Source of the DNA: Gammaproteobacteria bacterium | Lineage (GTDB): Bacteria; Pseudomonadota; Gammaproteobacteria; JAUZRS01 | Direction: 5' to 3' | NCBI GenBank assembly: GCA_030949385.1 | Contig: JAUZSP010000007.1 | Location: forward strand, 193,210-257,209 | Length of the DNA: 64,000 bases | Shown: positions 1 to 7,379 of the stretch, in pieces | Position numbering within the stretch: the stretch's first letter is position 1 | Layout: each line of letters opens with the position of its first letter | Position numbers and translations under genes: made by a program | Notes under the pieces: model-generated | What the model saw: the letters and a program-made list of their open reading frames with translations, nothing else | The model's database searches: none | Told to the model about the DNA's origin: nothing

Positions 1-47
1 CCACCGGTACCTGTAGCAAAATTGTGAATGGCAAGGTGAAAAGCTAA
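1..47 (+). CDS. C-terminal tail of a BufA-like (DUF2282) bufferin precursor, partial
   Basis: Only the last 14 codons are present, in the frame starting at base 3 and ending with TAA at 45-47; they read TGTCSKIVNGKVKS. A Gly-Thr-Cys followed by a short polar tail fits the C-terminus of DUF2282 proteins, the BufA1 precursors of bufferins. Bufferins are copper-binding ribosomal peptides whose cysteines are modified by MNIO enzymes. The assignment rests mostly on context: the next genes are DUF692, DUF2063 and DoxX, the standard partners. The single visible cysteine would be the last of the conserved set. The rest of the gene lies left of the window, so signal peptide and core cysteines cannot be checked. 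Confidence 0.55.
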   Translation, partial: TGTCSKIVNGKVKS

Positions 48-64
48 GCCCTTACGCTTTTTTT

Positions 65-95
65 AAAACTTGAGGTTCTCTCCGCCTCAAGTTTT
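65..95 (+). terminator. Terminator-like hairpin between bufA and bufB
   Basis: An 11-bp perfect inverted repeat, AAAACTTGAGG at 65-75 and CCTCAAGTTTT at 85-95, encloses a 9-nt loop and is followed by ATTTTATT. It lies between the bufA stop (47) and the bufB start (132). As an intra-operon element it could act as a partial terminator, giving more precursor-peptide mRNA than enzyme mRNA. Confidence 0.65.
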
Positions 96-131
96 ATTTT
101 ATTCACAAAAAAACTCAATAGGCACAAAAAA

Positions 132-965
132 ATGACTCAATCTCTCAGGGGTGTCGGTGTTGGCCTGCGTGTCGAACACTTCAACGAACTGCTTGAAAGC
201 GCAAGCAACCCCGTGCCTTGGCTGGAAATACTGGCGGATAATTTTCTCTCTGCCGGAGGGCCAAGCATTCGCAATCTTGAGCGCGTGGCACAACGTTACC
301 CACTCAGTTTTCACTGTGTCGGCATGTCTCTCGGTTCCACCGACCCCATTAACAAAGCCTATTTCAAACGCCTAAAAGAGCAAGTAGACCGTTTTCAACC
401 CGCGCTGATCTCTGACCATCTCGCTTGGGTCAGTGTCCACCACCGCTATCTACACGATTTAATCCCCCTGCCCTACACTCAAGAAAGTCTGGCGCACATG
501 GTCAGCCGCGTTCAGCACGCACAAGAGTTATTGGGTCGTACTATTATTATTGAAAATCCATCGGCTTATTTAAGTTTTAAAGAGAGTGAAATCAGCGAAA
601 CAGAATTTTTACGCCAATTACACCAACAGACCGACTGCGGCTTATTAATAGACGTTAATAATATCTACGTCAGCGCGGTCAACAACGATTTTTCAGCTCA
701 TGATTATTTAAATGACCTTCCCGCCTCAGCGGTGGCCGAACTTCATCTGGCCGGTTACGAAGAGCAAGCCGGTTATCTGTTTGATAGCCACGGACAACGA
801 GTGCATCAACCGGTCTGGGATCTCTATCAACAGGCCTTGCAACGCTTTGGCGACACCCCCACCTTAATCGAATGGGACACCGACATCCCCCCCTTTAGCG
901 TTTTAGCCGAAGAGGTGGCCAAAGCGCAAGCCTACCAACAGCAGTGCCAAGAGGTTGAAGCATGA
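132..965 (+). CDS. bufB: BufB, DUF692 multinuclear iron oxidase (MNIO) for bufferin maturation
   Basis: A 277-residue protein of the DUF692/MNIO family, TIM-barrel enzymes that use two or three iron ions and oxygen to modify cysteines of RiPP precursors. Family signatures are visible as His/Asp/Glu metal-ligand segments: SFHCVGMSLGS near 58-68, SDHLAWVSVHHRYLHD near 94-109, IIIENPSAYL near 138-147, LIDVNNIYV near 172-180, ELHLAGYE and DSHGQRVHQPVWDLY in the 200s, and IEWDTDIPPF near 248-257. The length is normal for the family. It follows the bufA tail and overlaps bufC by 4 bp (ATGA), so the two are translationally coupled. The substrate is inferred from context; the family assignment is firm. 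Confidence 0.9.
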   Translation: MTQSLRGVGVGLRVEHFNELLESASNPVPWLEILADNFLSAGGPSIRNLERVAQRYPLSFHCVGMSLGSTDPINKAYFKRLKEQVDRFQPALISDHLAWVSVHHRYLHDLIPLPYTQESLAHMVSRVQHAQELLGRTIIIENPSAYLSFKESEISETEFLRQLHQQTDCGLLIDVNNIYVSAVNNDFSAHDYLNDLPASAVAELHLAGYEEQAGYLFDSHGQRVHQPVWDLYQQALQRFGDTPTLIEWDTDIPPFSVLAEEVAKAQAYQQQCQEVEA

Positions 966-1738
966 CCTCCCTCGTCGAATTACAAAACGCCTTTGCAGAA
1001 GCCGTTTTTGCCCCTGCCGACGATCAGCACCCAATTGTGCAGCAGATCGACAGCAAACATGGCCCCGCTGCCACCGAGCGATTAAACATTTATCGAGACT
1101 CCATTTTAAGCAGCTTCAGCCGTGTTTTAGCCAGCACCTATCCGGTCATCGAAACACTCTTGGGGGAGGAGTTTTTTGCTGCAATGGCACGCCACTACGC
1201 CTCCCTAAGCCCCTCTTTACAGCCCGATCTGGGTGAATTTGGTCGTCAGTTTGCTGAGTTTTTAACCGAATTTGAGCCGGTAAAAGAATTTGTGTATCTG
1301 CCCGACGTGGCGCGCTTAGAGTGGTTATGGGAAGAGGTCTTTTACGCCGCTGACGATGCCGAAGCCAATTTTGCAGCCTTGGCAACCTTAAGCAACGAGG
1401 CACTGCAAAAGGTACGTTTTACTCTCTCCGCCTCAGCACGCCTGCTGCACTCCCCTTATCCTGTGCTGGCCATTTGGCAGGCCAACCAAAAAGGTGAAGA
1501 GAACGCTGAAATTGATCTTGATAATGGCGGCGATCAACTGCTGCTGCTCAGACAAGGCGACGAGTGCCGCATGGATCGCCTCACCCCAGCGGAGTGGTCA
1601 CTGCTCAACGCCCTGCATTCGGGTCACTCTTTTGCACAACTGGTCGAGCTTGCCGGTGGTCTTGAAGCACTGAATAAAACATTACCCCTCTACGTGCAAC
1701 GGGGTTGGATTGTCGGTTTAAATTTAACTCACCTTTAG
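962..1738 (+). CDS. bufC: BufC, DUF2063 partner protein of the MNIO enzyme
   Basis: A 258-residue DUF2063 protein. The N-terminal part (about 1-95) carries the family pattern: LQNAFAEAVF, a short linker, ERLNIYRDSILSSFSRVLASTYPV, then LLGEEFFAAMARHYA. DUF2063 proteins accompany DUF692 enzymes and are thought to bind the precursor leader peptide and present it to the MNIO enzyme. The C-terminal half (about 130-258) is the more divergent second domain. The start overlaps the bufB stop in ATGA. No signal peptide or membrane segment is seen, so it is cytoplasmic like its partner. Confidence 0.88.
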   Translation: MTSLVELQNAFAEAVFAPADDQHPIVQQIDSKHGPAATERLNIYRDSILSSFSRVLASTYPVIETLLGEEFFAAMARHYASLSPSLQPDLGEFGRQFAEFLTEFEPVKEFVYLPDVARLEWLWEEVFYAADDAEANFAALATLSNEALQKVRFTLSASARLLHSPYPVLAIWQANQKGEENAEIDLDNGGDQLLLLRQGDECRMDRLTPAEWSLLNALHSGHSFAQLVELAGGLEALNKTLPLYVQRGWIVGLNLTHL

Positions 1739-1750
1739 GAGTAAATTAAT

Positions 1751-2218
1751 ATGTCTGCTTTACATCTGATCGCCAAAACCTGCGAAAAAGGCAGCAACGT
1801 TACCGCTTTATTAAGCCCCTTATTGGATTTTGGTCTGCGTTTTTGGGTCGCCTACGCCTTTTTTCTCTCAGGTCTGACCAAAATTCAGAGCTGGAGCACC
1901 ACCGTGATGCTGTTTGAATACGAATACGCCGTGCCACTGCTCTCACCCGTGACCGCCGCTTGGACAGGTGCAGCCACAGAATTAATTTTACCTATTTTTT
2001 TACTCTTAGGTTTTTTAGCACGCCCCGTTGCGCTGGCGCTGTTTATCTTTAATGCAATTGCGGTCTACTCCTATGGCTCCTTCCTGTTTGGCGAAGACGG
2101 CGGTGCCGGTCTGCAACAACACATCTTGTGGGGCGTAATGCTACTGGTCATATTTGTTCATGGGCTGGGGAAATTATCACTGGATGCACTGGTAGCCAAA
2201 CGATATGGCGCAGCGTAA
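1751..2218 (+). CDS. DoxX family membrane protein of the bufferin operon
   Basis: A 155-residue protein with four hydrophobic segments (about 25-42, 62-80, 85-105, 122-142), typical of DoxX. Small DoxX proteins are common fourth members of bufA-bufB-bufC operons; their exact role there is not settled, and electron supply or membrane handling of the peptide have both been proposed. The ATG follows GGAGTAAATTAAT with good Shine-Dalgarno spacing, 12 bp after bufC. The 3' end overlaps the following histidine kinase by 14 bp, so the sensor genes appear to belong to the same transcript. Confidence 0.85.
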   Translation: MSALHLIAKTCEKGSNVTALLSPLLDFGLRFWVAYAFFLSGLTKIQSWSTTVMLFEYEYAVPLLSPVTAAWTGAATELILPIFLLLGFLARPVALALFIFNAIAVYSYGSFLFGEDGGAGLQQHILWGVMLLVIFVHGLGKLSLDALVAKRYGAA

Positions 2219-3749
2219 TTCACTCTTTGTTATTGCCACCTTGGCGCTGGTATTCCTGCTTCTCGCTTGGCAGGGATACAGTCGCTACCAGCAGTTTTCA
2301 CGTTATCACCAAGGCATGGCAACCCATTCGGTGACGGCGGTGGCCGGTGAAATTTCCAACCTGATTCAAAGTTATCGCCGACTGGCACGACTTTATGCCG
2401 TTCAACATCGTCAGACCTTAACCTCTTTATTGGAACAGCCCGACAATCAAACATCAGCCAAGCAACTGGCAACGTCATTGACGCAGTTTTTACCCGAATA
2501 CAGTGATTTTGCTCTGGCCGATGCCCAAGGAATACCGAACTTCACCCTAAACTCCAAAAACTTAGCTGAACCGTGCCGCTTACAGCTGCTCGATTTTGCC
2601 CGCTCTCGCTCCAAACAGCAGCCGATAAAAATTCACAGCAACAAAAAGGGCAGCCACTTTGACATCGTCACCGAGTTTGGCATGCACAATCGCACCGGCC
2701 TGTTTTTTATCAGTTTTCATATCGAACGACTGAACACCATTTTAAAAAATGGTCATATTCGTGGCCACAGATTACAACTGCTCACCTATGATAATGCAAC
2801 ACAAGAGCCATCTGAGCAGAGCTTAAAAAAATCACTCAACACGCTTTTCAGTGTCTTTGCTAAAAAGGCACACGCGACCGAAAAAAACAGCCCCACCCCC
2901 ACCAACCTAAATAAACTGCTCGCGCTGCAAAAAGTATCGAATACCCCGTGGGTATTAATCGACACACCGGACACCACCTTATTTCAACAAGAAAAGTCCA
3001 AAATAATCTTTGAAATGAGCCTGATTTTTCTTGTTTTTTCTCTTGTTGCTTTCACCGTGCTGAGATTGAAGCGTCGTGAAATTCGTCAAACCGGTGAAGC
3101 CACTCTGACCATTGAACGAATTGAAAGTGAACGAACCCGCATTGCGATGGATCTGCACGATCAGGTCTTGGGCGAAATCACCCATCGAATCCGTGAAACA
3201 GACAACTACCTAATTTCATGTGAAAAAAATAACCCTCTGCATCAGCAAGTGTCCGCCCTAACCAACAGCCTCAATACCATGAGTGAAGGCATTCGTGGCA
3301 TTATTGATGACTTGCACCCGCAAGCACTCAGTATTTTAGGTCTGGAAGCGACCCTTTCTGATGCCCTTGAAAAACGAATTCAAATAATAGATCGACTCAC
3401 ATGGTCACTGACCATTGAAGCTGAAATAGATCAACTTCTGGGCAGCGTAAATCAACTGAATCTGTATCGAATTTTACTGGAATTGAGCCAAAATACAGTA
3501 CGCCACGCCCAAGCCAGCGCACTCCACATCACGCTAAAAAAACAGAGTGAAGATAACATTCGAGTTTTAGTCTCCGATGATGGCATCGGTTTTAACAAAA
3601 GTGACATTGGCATTAATTCACACGGACTGGCCAACATTCGCACCCGCGTCAGAAGCATGAACGCCGACATTCGCTGGCAGTCCAATCCCAACGGCAAAGG
3701 CACCTGTGTGCAATTGGACATTCCTTATGAACGGAGGCAAAAAGGATAA
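2205..3749 (+). CDS. NarL-type membrane sensor histidine kinase
   Basis: A 514-residue sensor kinase. A first membrane segment lies at about 6-24, a periplasmic sensor region at 25-266, and a second membrane segment at about 267-287. The HisKA_3 dimerisation domain carries ERTRIAMDLHDQ, making His318 the likely phosphoacceptor. A HATPase_c domain follows, with DDGIGF and HGLANIRTR near the end. The periplasmic part is not Cys- or Met-rich, so nothing in the sequence points to direct metal sensing; it could be a dCache/PAS-like fold. It starts inside the DoxX gene and ends one base before its response regulator. Coupling to a bufferin operon suggests control of copper or envelope stress, which is inference. 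Confidence 0.88.
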   Translation: MAQRNSLFVIATLALVFLLLAWQGYSRYQQFSRYHQGMATHSVTAVAGEISNLIQSYRRLARLYAVQHRQTLTSLLEQPDNQTSAKQLATSLTQFLPEYSDFALADAQGIPNFTLNSKNLAEPCRLQLLDFARSRSKQQPIKIHSNKKGSHFDIVTEFGMHNRTGLFFISFHIERLNTILKNGHIRGHRLQLLTYDNATQEPSEQSLKKSLNTLFSVFAKKAHATEKNSPTPTNLNKLLALQKVSNTPWVLIDTPDTTLFQQEKSKIIFEMSLIFLVFSLVAFTVLRLKRREIRQTGEATLTIERIESERTRIAMDLHDQVLGEITHRIRETDNYLISCEKNNPLHQQVSALTNSLNTMSEGIRGIIDDLHPQALSILGLEATLSDALEKRIQIIDRLTWSLTIEAEIDQLLGSVNQLNLYRILLELSQNTVRHAQASALHITLKKQSEDNIRVLVSDDGIGFNKSDIGINSHGLANIRTRVRSMNADIRWQSNPNGKGTCVQLDIPYERRQKG

Positions 3750-3750
3750 A

Positions 3751-4476
3751 ATGGATCATAACAACCCACTCTTAATTGCAGAAGACAACCCGCGTGATCA
3801 AGAGTTTTTACGCACCAATCTGAGAGACTTTAACGCCGAGTTAATTCTGTTTGATAACGGCATGGATCTATTAGAGTCACTGTCTAACTTTAACCAGCCC
3901 CATATTTTGAGCGACATTCAGATGCCAAAATTAAACGGCATTGCCATGGCCACCGAAGTTTGGCAACGTGCGCCTTTAGCACGGATTGTTTTTTGGTCAC
4001 AGTATGAAGATGAAATCTACATCCGCTCGCTGAGCAAAATCATTCCTGCCGAAACCGTCTACGGTTACATCCTGAAAAGCAACCCCGCCAAAACGTTACT
4101 CAAAGCACTGGCACAGGTCTTTCACGAAGAGCAGTGTTGGATTGATCCCAAACTCAGACCGGTGCAAGCGCGCACCGGCCAATCTCGTGACCTGATTTCC
4201 GATGCCGAGTTTGATGTCTTGCTCGACATCGCCTTAGGGTTGACTGACAACCTGATCGCACAGCGCCGCTTTTTATCTCGACGCGGCGTACAGAGCCGTT
4301 TAAAATCCCTCTACCAAAAATTGGGCATCGAGCGCATCACCCTAAAAAACGGCTGTGAAACCCTGAACCCTCGTTCACGAGCGGTAAGCGTGGCTTTGCA
4401 ACGCGGCCTATTAAACCCATTTGAACTGCAACAAGCGGAAACACAATTTGCACTTTGGATGGAAAAACACGGCTGA
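3751..4476 (+). CDS. Response regulator, receiver plus LuxR/NarL-like DNA-binding domain
   Basis: A 241-residue response regulator partnered with the kinase just upstream. I use ATG 3751 rather than the in-frame ATG at 3706 inside the kinase gene: it gives a normal N-terminus (LLIAEDNPRD) and is preceded by GGAGG. The receiver spans about 5-120 with Asp55 in SDIQMPKLNG as the probable phosphorylation site and a Lys in YILKSN near 110. The C-terminal half carries SDAEFDVLLDIALGLTDNLI and RRFLSRRGVQSRLKSLYQKLG, a somewhat divergent LuxR-type helix-turn-helix. Target genes cannot be read from the sequence; the bufferin operon is the obvious candidate. Confidence 0.85.
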   Translation: MDHNNPLLIAEDNPRDQEFLRTNLRDFNAELILFDNGMDLLESLSNFNQPHILSDIQMPKLNGIAMATEVWQRAPLARIVFWSQYEDEIYIRSLSKIIPAETVYGYILKSNPAKTLLKALAQVFHEEQCWIDPKLRPVQARTGQSRDLISDAEFDVLLDIALGLTDNLIAQRRFLSRRGVQSRLKSLYQKLGIERITLKNGCETLNPRSRAVSVALQRGLLNPFELQQAETQFALWMEKHG

Positions 4477-4531
4477 CAGATGAACGCTCTCCCAAACTTT
4501 ATTTCCATCCCTTTGAGAGAAAAACAACCCC

Positions 4532-5200
4532 ATGAGTAAAAAAACCTTCCTGCTGCCCATCACCCTTCTGAGCAGTTTAATCATCAGCTCCAGCGCGTTT
4601 GCCGCCATCAAAGGCAACGCCGGTTACGTTACTGACAGCTCTGGTAACGTTGTCAGAGACCCCTTTGGCGAATGCTGGCACACCGGCAGTTGGAGCCCCA
4701 AACTGGCCATTGCCGAATGTGCAGGTGGTAAAGCGGTAAAAATGACCACAAAACCGGCTCCCAGAGCAATACCTGCCCCCGTTACAAGACTCGCTGAAAA
4801 CACACCCCCACCTGTCACACAGCCCAAAAAACCGGCTTTTGAACCCGTGGTGCTGAAATCCGGTGCGCTGTTCGCCAGTGGTAAAGCCTCTCTGGGCAAT
4901 GCCGGTCTGAGTGAGCTCGATGCACTGGCCAAGAGAATCAAAGCAACCGACACCCTTCGTTCCATCGAAATTGTTGGTCACACCGACAGCATGGGCAATG
5001 CAGAAATGAACCAGAAACTCTCTGAATCACGCGCAGCAGCGGTGAAAACCTATTTGGAAAAACAGGGCATTGCGGCTGCACGTATTACGTCCATCGGCAT
5101 GGGTGAAAGCAACCCCGTTGCCGATAACGACACCGCCGAAGGTCGTGCGCAAAACCGCCGTGTTGAAGTGATTTTCAAAGGCAAACAGCAGATTAAATAA
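4532..5200 (+). CDS. OmpA-family outer-membrane/peptidoglycan-binding protein
   Basis: A 222-residue exported protein. A signal peptide is clear (residues 1-24, ending SSSAFA). Next comes a short region with FGECWHTGSW, a motif seen in several OmpA-like proteins, then a Pro-rich linker (about 70-105), and a C-terminal OmpA domain (about 108-218). The OmpA domain has the peptidoglycan-binding pattern IVGHTDSMGNAEMNQKLSESR and ends NRRVEVIF. There is no N-terminal beta-barrel, so it is probably periplasmic and cell-wall associated. It stands alone downstream of the response regulator, with its own start preceded by GAGAGAAA. Confidence 0.87.
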   Translation: MSKKTFLLPITLLSSLIISSSAFAAIKGNAGYVTDSSGNVVRDPFGECWHTGSWSPKLAIAECAGGKAVKMTTKPAPRAIPAPVTRLAENTPPPVTQPKKPAFEPVVLKSGALFASGKASLGNAGLSELDALAKRIKATDTLRSIEIVGHTDSMGNAEMNQKLSESRAAAVKTYLEKQGIAAARITSIGMGESNPVADNDTAEGRAQNRRVEVIFKGKQQIK

Positions 5201-5234
5201 CGAAGCTTAAAACAACACTCAAAAATAACCAACC

Positions 5235-5756
5235 TCAATGCCAATAGATGTGACGGCGAAAATAAGGCCGATAAAAATAGAACGGATCAACGTAAATTTG
5301 CACGTCACTGCGCACCCTCTGAGGCTGTTTCGACCACAGATGCAAAGCTTGTGAATGCAGCAGTACATAACGATAAGGATGCTCTCCTACTTCTCCTTCG
5401 CGCTCACCGTCCACCACCCCTTTGATTGTCACCGCTCGCCCTTTGGCGTAAATATCTGGGTCTAAAAAACCTGTAACTCGCACCAAAAAACGGCCATGAG
5501 TACGATCACTGCGCCACGGGCGAGCACTCTCTGCCAAAGGCCGTTCTACCACCTCCAGCAGCGTCTCCTTTTCACCGTTTTCAATCGAGGCCACCGTGCC
5601 ACCCCAACGCACGATGCTGCCGACGTAATGATCCGTCTGCGCCAACACCGCTTTCAGTGACGGGTTCTCCGCTGGCTCCATCTGCAAAGATTTTGGCAAC
5701 GGACTCACACAACCTGTTAGGAACAACATTAATCCAACAACACCCCAACGACTCAT
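5235..5756 (-). CDS. Slp-family outer-membrane lipoprotein
   Basis: A 173-residue lipoprotein. The N-terminus has a short hydrophobic signal and the lipobox LTGC, giving acylation at Cys16. The body matches the Slp family: HYVGSIVRWGGTVASIEN, TLLEVVERPL, GRFLVRVTGFLDPDIY, GRAVTIKGVV and YRYVLLHSQALHLW. Slp proteins are outer-membrane lipoproteins linked to starvation and acid stress in enterics; the molecular role is unclear. The C-terminal tail is rich in Tyr, Phe and His. The gene converges on the OmpA-like gene and is monocistronic. Confidence 0.85.
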   Translation of the reverse strand: MSRWGVVGLMLFLTGCVSPLPKSLQMEPAENPSLKAVLAQTDHYVGSIVRWGGTVASIENGEKETLLEVVERPLAESARPWRSDRTHGRFLVRVTGFLDPDIYAKGRAVTIKGVVDGEREGEVGEHPYRYVLLHSQALHLWSKQPQRVRSDVQIYVDPFYFYRPYFRRHIYWH

Positions 5757-5909
5757 AACCCTCTCCTTTTGTTTAGCGCCTAAACTTATACTCTATCGTT
5801 TTACCCTACCACTTTGCAATTAATTCCCATCAATACAATTCATCGCCCCGACGAATAACACGTTTGTTATACTCGGCTCTTCTCGCGTCTAATCCCACAA
5901 ACAGGTCAT

Positions 5910-6458
5910 ATGGAAAACAACAGCAAATTTGAAGAGCTCACCAGCTCCGTTCGCCACTTTGAGCGCATTATTCGCACCATCATCACGGTGCAAGAACATC
6001 AAGGAAAGCGGATTCGGCTAAGCATACGCATCGGTATGCTGTTTCTTGGCATCATCGGCATCGGCATGTTTTTGATGCTCTACACCGTCTCCACCCAGAT
6101 GAACCAAGTGGCCACCGTCATTGCTGAAATGAACCAATCGTTTGAAGTGGTCGATGACCGGATGCACAACATTCGTGACATTATGAAAAAACTGGAAGTC
6201 AATGTGGCGCGTTTACCCCACATCAGCCAATCCATGCCCATCATGGAGAGCAATATCAAAGAACTTAACAACAGCATGAAATTAATGCGCGATGAAATTG
6301 ACGACATCACCGTCGATGTCACCTCGATTCAACAACAGAGCGTCGCCATGCACGAACGTTCACAGCAGATGTCACAGAACATCCAGCGCATGACGAGCGA
6401 AGTCAACCACATGGCACAACCGGCTCGCACTCTGAACCGGTTTATGCCCTTTCCATAG
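5910..6458 (+). CDS. Single-pass membrane protein with long periplasmic coiled coil, twin A
   Basis: 182 residues, family not recognised. A basic cytoplasmic N-terminus (1-38) is followed by one membrane segment (about 39-60, IGMLFLGIIGIGMFLMLYTV) and about 120 residues of Met- and Gln-rich coiled coil with many heptad-like Met/Ile/Leu positions. The C-terminus ends HMAQPARTLNRFMPFP. The next gene encodes a protein with the same layout, membrane-segment position and NRF(M/L)P ending, so the two look like diverged duplicates that may form a hetero-oligomer. The segment resembles signalling helices of chemoreceptors, but no methyl-accepting or kinase module is present. Confidence 0.7.
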   Translation: MENNSKFEELTSSVRHFERIIRTIITVQEHQGKRIRLSIRIGMLFLGIIGIGMFLMLYTVSTQMNQVATVIAEMNQSFEVVDDRMHNIRDIMKKLEVNVARLPHISQSMPIMESNIKELNNSMKLMRDEIDDITVDVTSIQQQSVAMHERSQQMSQNIQRMTSEVNHMAQPARTLNRFMPFP

Positions 6459-6481
6459 CGACGTGATAGAGAGAGCAAAAT

Positions 6482-7033
6482 ATGAATGAAAAGCAACAGC
6501 GTCGCTTTCAACAGCAATTTAACCTCACCCTCACCAAGCTGGAAAATGAGGCTGAGCGACACCGTGGTGCGCGTTTTTACCACATGCGCCGTACCAATAT
6601 CTGGGTGCGTTTTGTCACCATCGTGACCTTGGTTCTGACTCTGTTTAACGTCTACTACATCAGCAATCTCTACGACCACTTTCTCTCAATCGTTGATAAT
6701 GTCTCATCGCTCAACAGCAAAGTGGTCAATATTTCCTCAGACATGATCAGCCTCACCGATACCATGCAACAGTTCGACAATCACCTAACGGTGATGCCCG
6801 TTATCGACGACTCCGTTGCCGCCATGGCCGAATACACCGTCGATATGAACGCCAGCGTTGCCGACATGTTGCACGACATGGAAACCATGAATGACGACAT
6901 GGACTTGATCTACACCGCCATTTATGGGGTCAATCACAACTTTGGCGACATGGTGCAAGGCATCCGTTTAATGAGTGGCAATGTACGCCAGATGTCTCGC
7001 CCAATGGGCTTTATGAACCGATTTTTACCCTAA
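6482..7033 (+). CDS. Single-pass membrane protein with long periplasmic coiled coil, twin B
   Basis: 183 residues, not recognised. Layout mirrors the preceding gene: charged N-terminus (1-40), one membrane segment (about 41-61, VRFVTIVTLVLTLFNVYYI), then a coiled coil rich in Met, Asp and Ser repeats such as DMISLTDTM and MNASVADMLHDMETM. It ends QMSRPMGFMNRFLP, aligned with the ending of its neighbour. The gap of 23 bp with GAGAGAGCAAAAT before the ATG indicates an operon. Together they would place paired helical rods in the periplasm. Function is unknown. Confidence 0.7.
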   Translation: MNEKQQRRFQQQFNLTLTKLENEAERHRGARFYHMRRTNIWVRFVTIVTLVLTLFNVYYISNLYDHFLSIVDNVSSLNSKVVNISSDMISLTDTMQQFDNHLTVMPVIDDSVAAMAEYTVDMNASVADMLHDMETMNDDMDLIYTAIYGVNHNFGDMVQGIRLMSGNVRQMSRPMGFMNRFLP

Positions 7034-7080
7034 ACCGTTTTAAACTCAGGCCAACCGGTCTTTAAAAAAGAGGAAAAAAG

Positions 7081-7335
7081 ATGGCCGTCATCCCCATGTG
7101 GAAATGCGACAGAGACAACTCTATGTTTGAAAACAAAAAAGACGCTGATGCGCACGACAAAGAGCTGGAGCTGGGCAGCGCCTTTAGCCAGCTATTGGAA
7201 CAGATCATCCCCGATGTGGATGAAAAAAAATCAGAAGAATTTGGTCTCTTTTTAGCGCGACATAAAAACCAAATTGTACAAGCCTGCAAAGGCAAACCCG
7301 ATGCCTTGGAAGCCCTGCTAACAGAACAACACTAG
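7081..7335 (+). CDS. YebG-like small protein
   Basis: 84 residues. The N-terminal half resembles YebG, the small SOS-inducible protein of enterics: a short hydrophobic-basic start, then FENKKDADAHDKELELG, comparable to the conserved KKEADAYDK segment. The remainder (EQIIPDVDEKKSEEFGLFLARHKNQI) matches the expected helix pattern. GAGG lies before the ATG. YebG has no firmly known biochemical activity. No LexA box (CTG-N10-CAG) is obvious to me just upstream, so SOS control is not supported here. Confidence 0.6.
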   Translation: MAVIPMWKCDRDNSMFENKKDADAHDKELELGSAFSQLLEQIIPDVDEKKSEEFGLFLARHKNQIVQACKGKPDALEALLTEQH

Positions 7336-7379
7336 CCCCCACCTAAGCGCTCTCAAGCGGCGCTTAGATTACACCCTGA

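Noticed and set aside
3706-3750. Upstream ATG for the response regulator
   Set aside because: It lies inside the kinase gene and adds a non-homologous N-terminus; ATG 3751 gives the standard receiver start.
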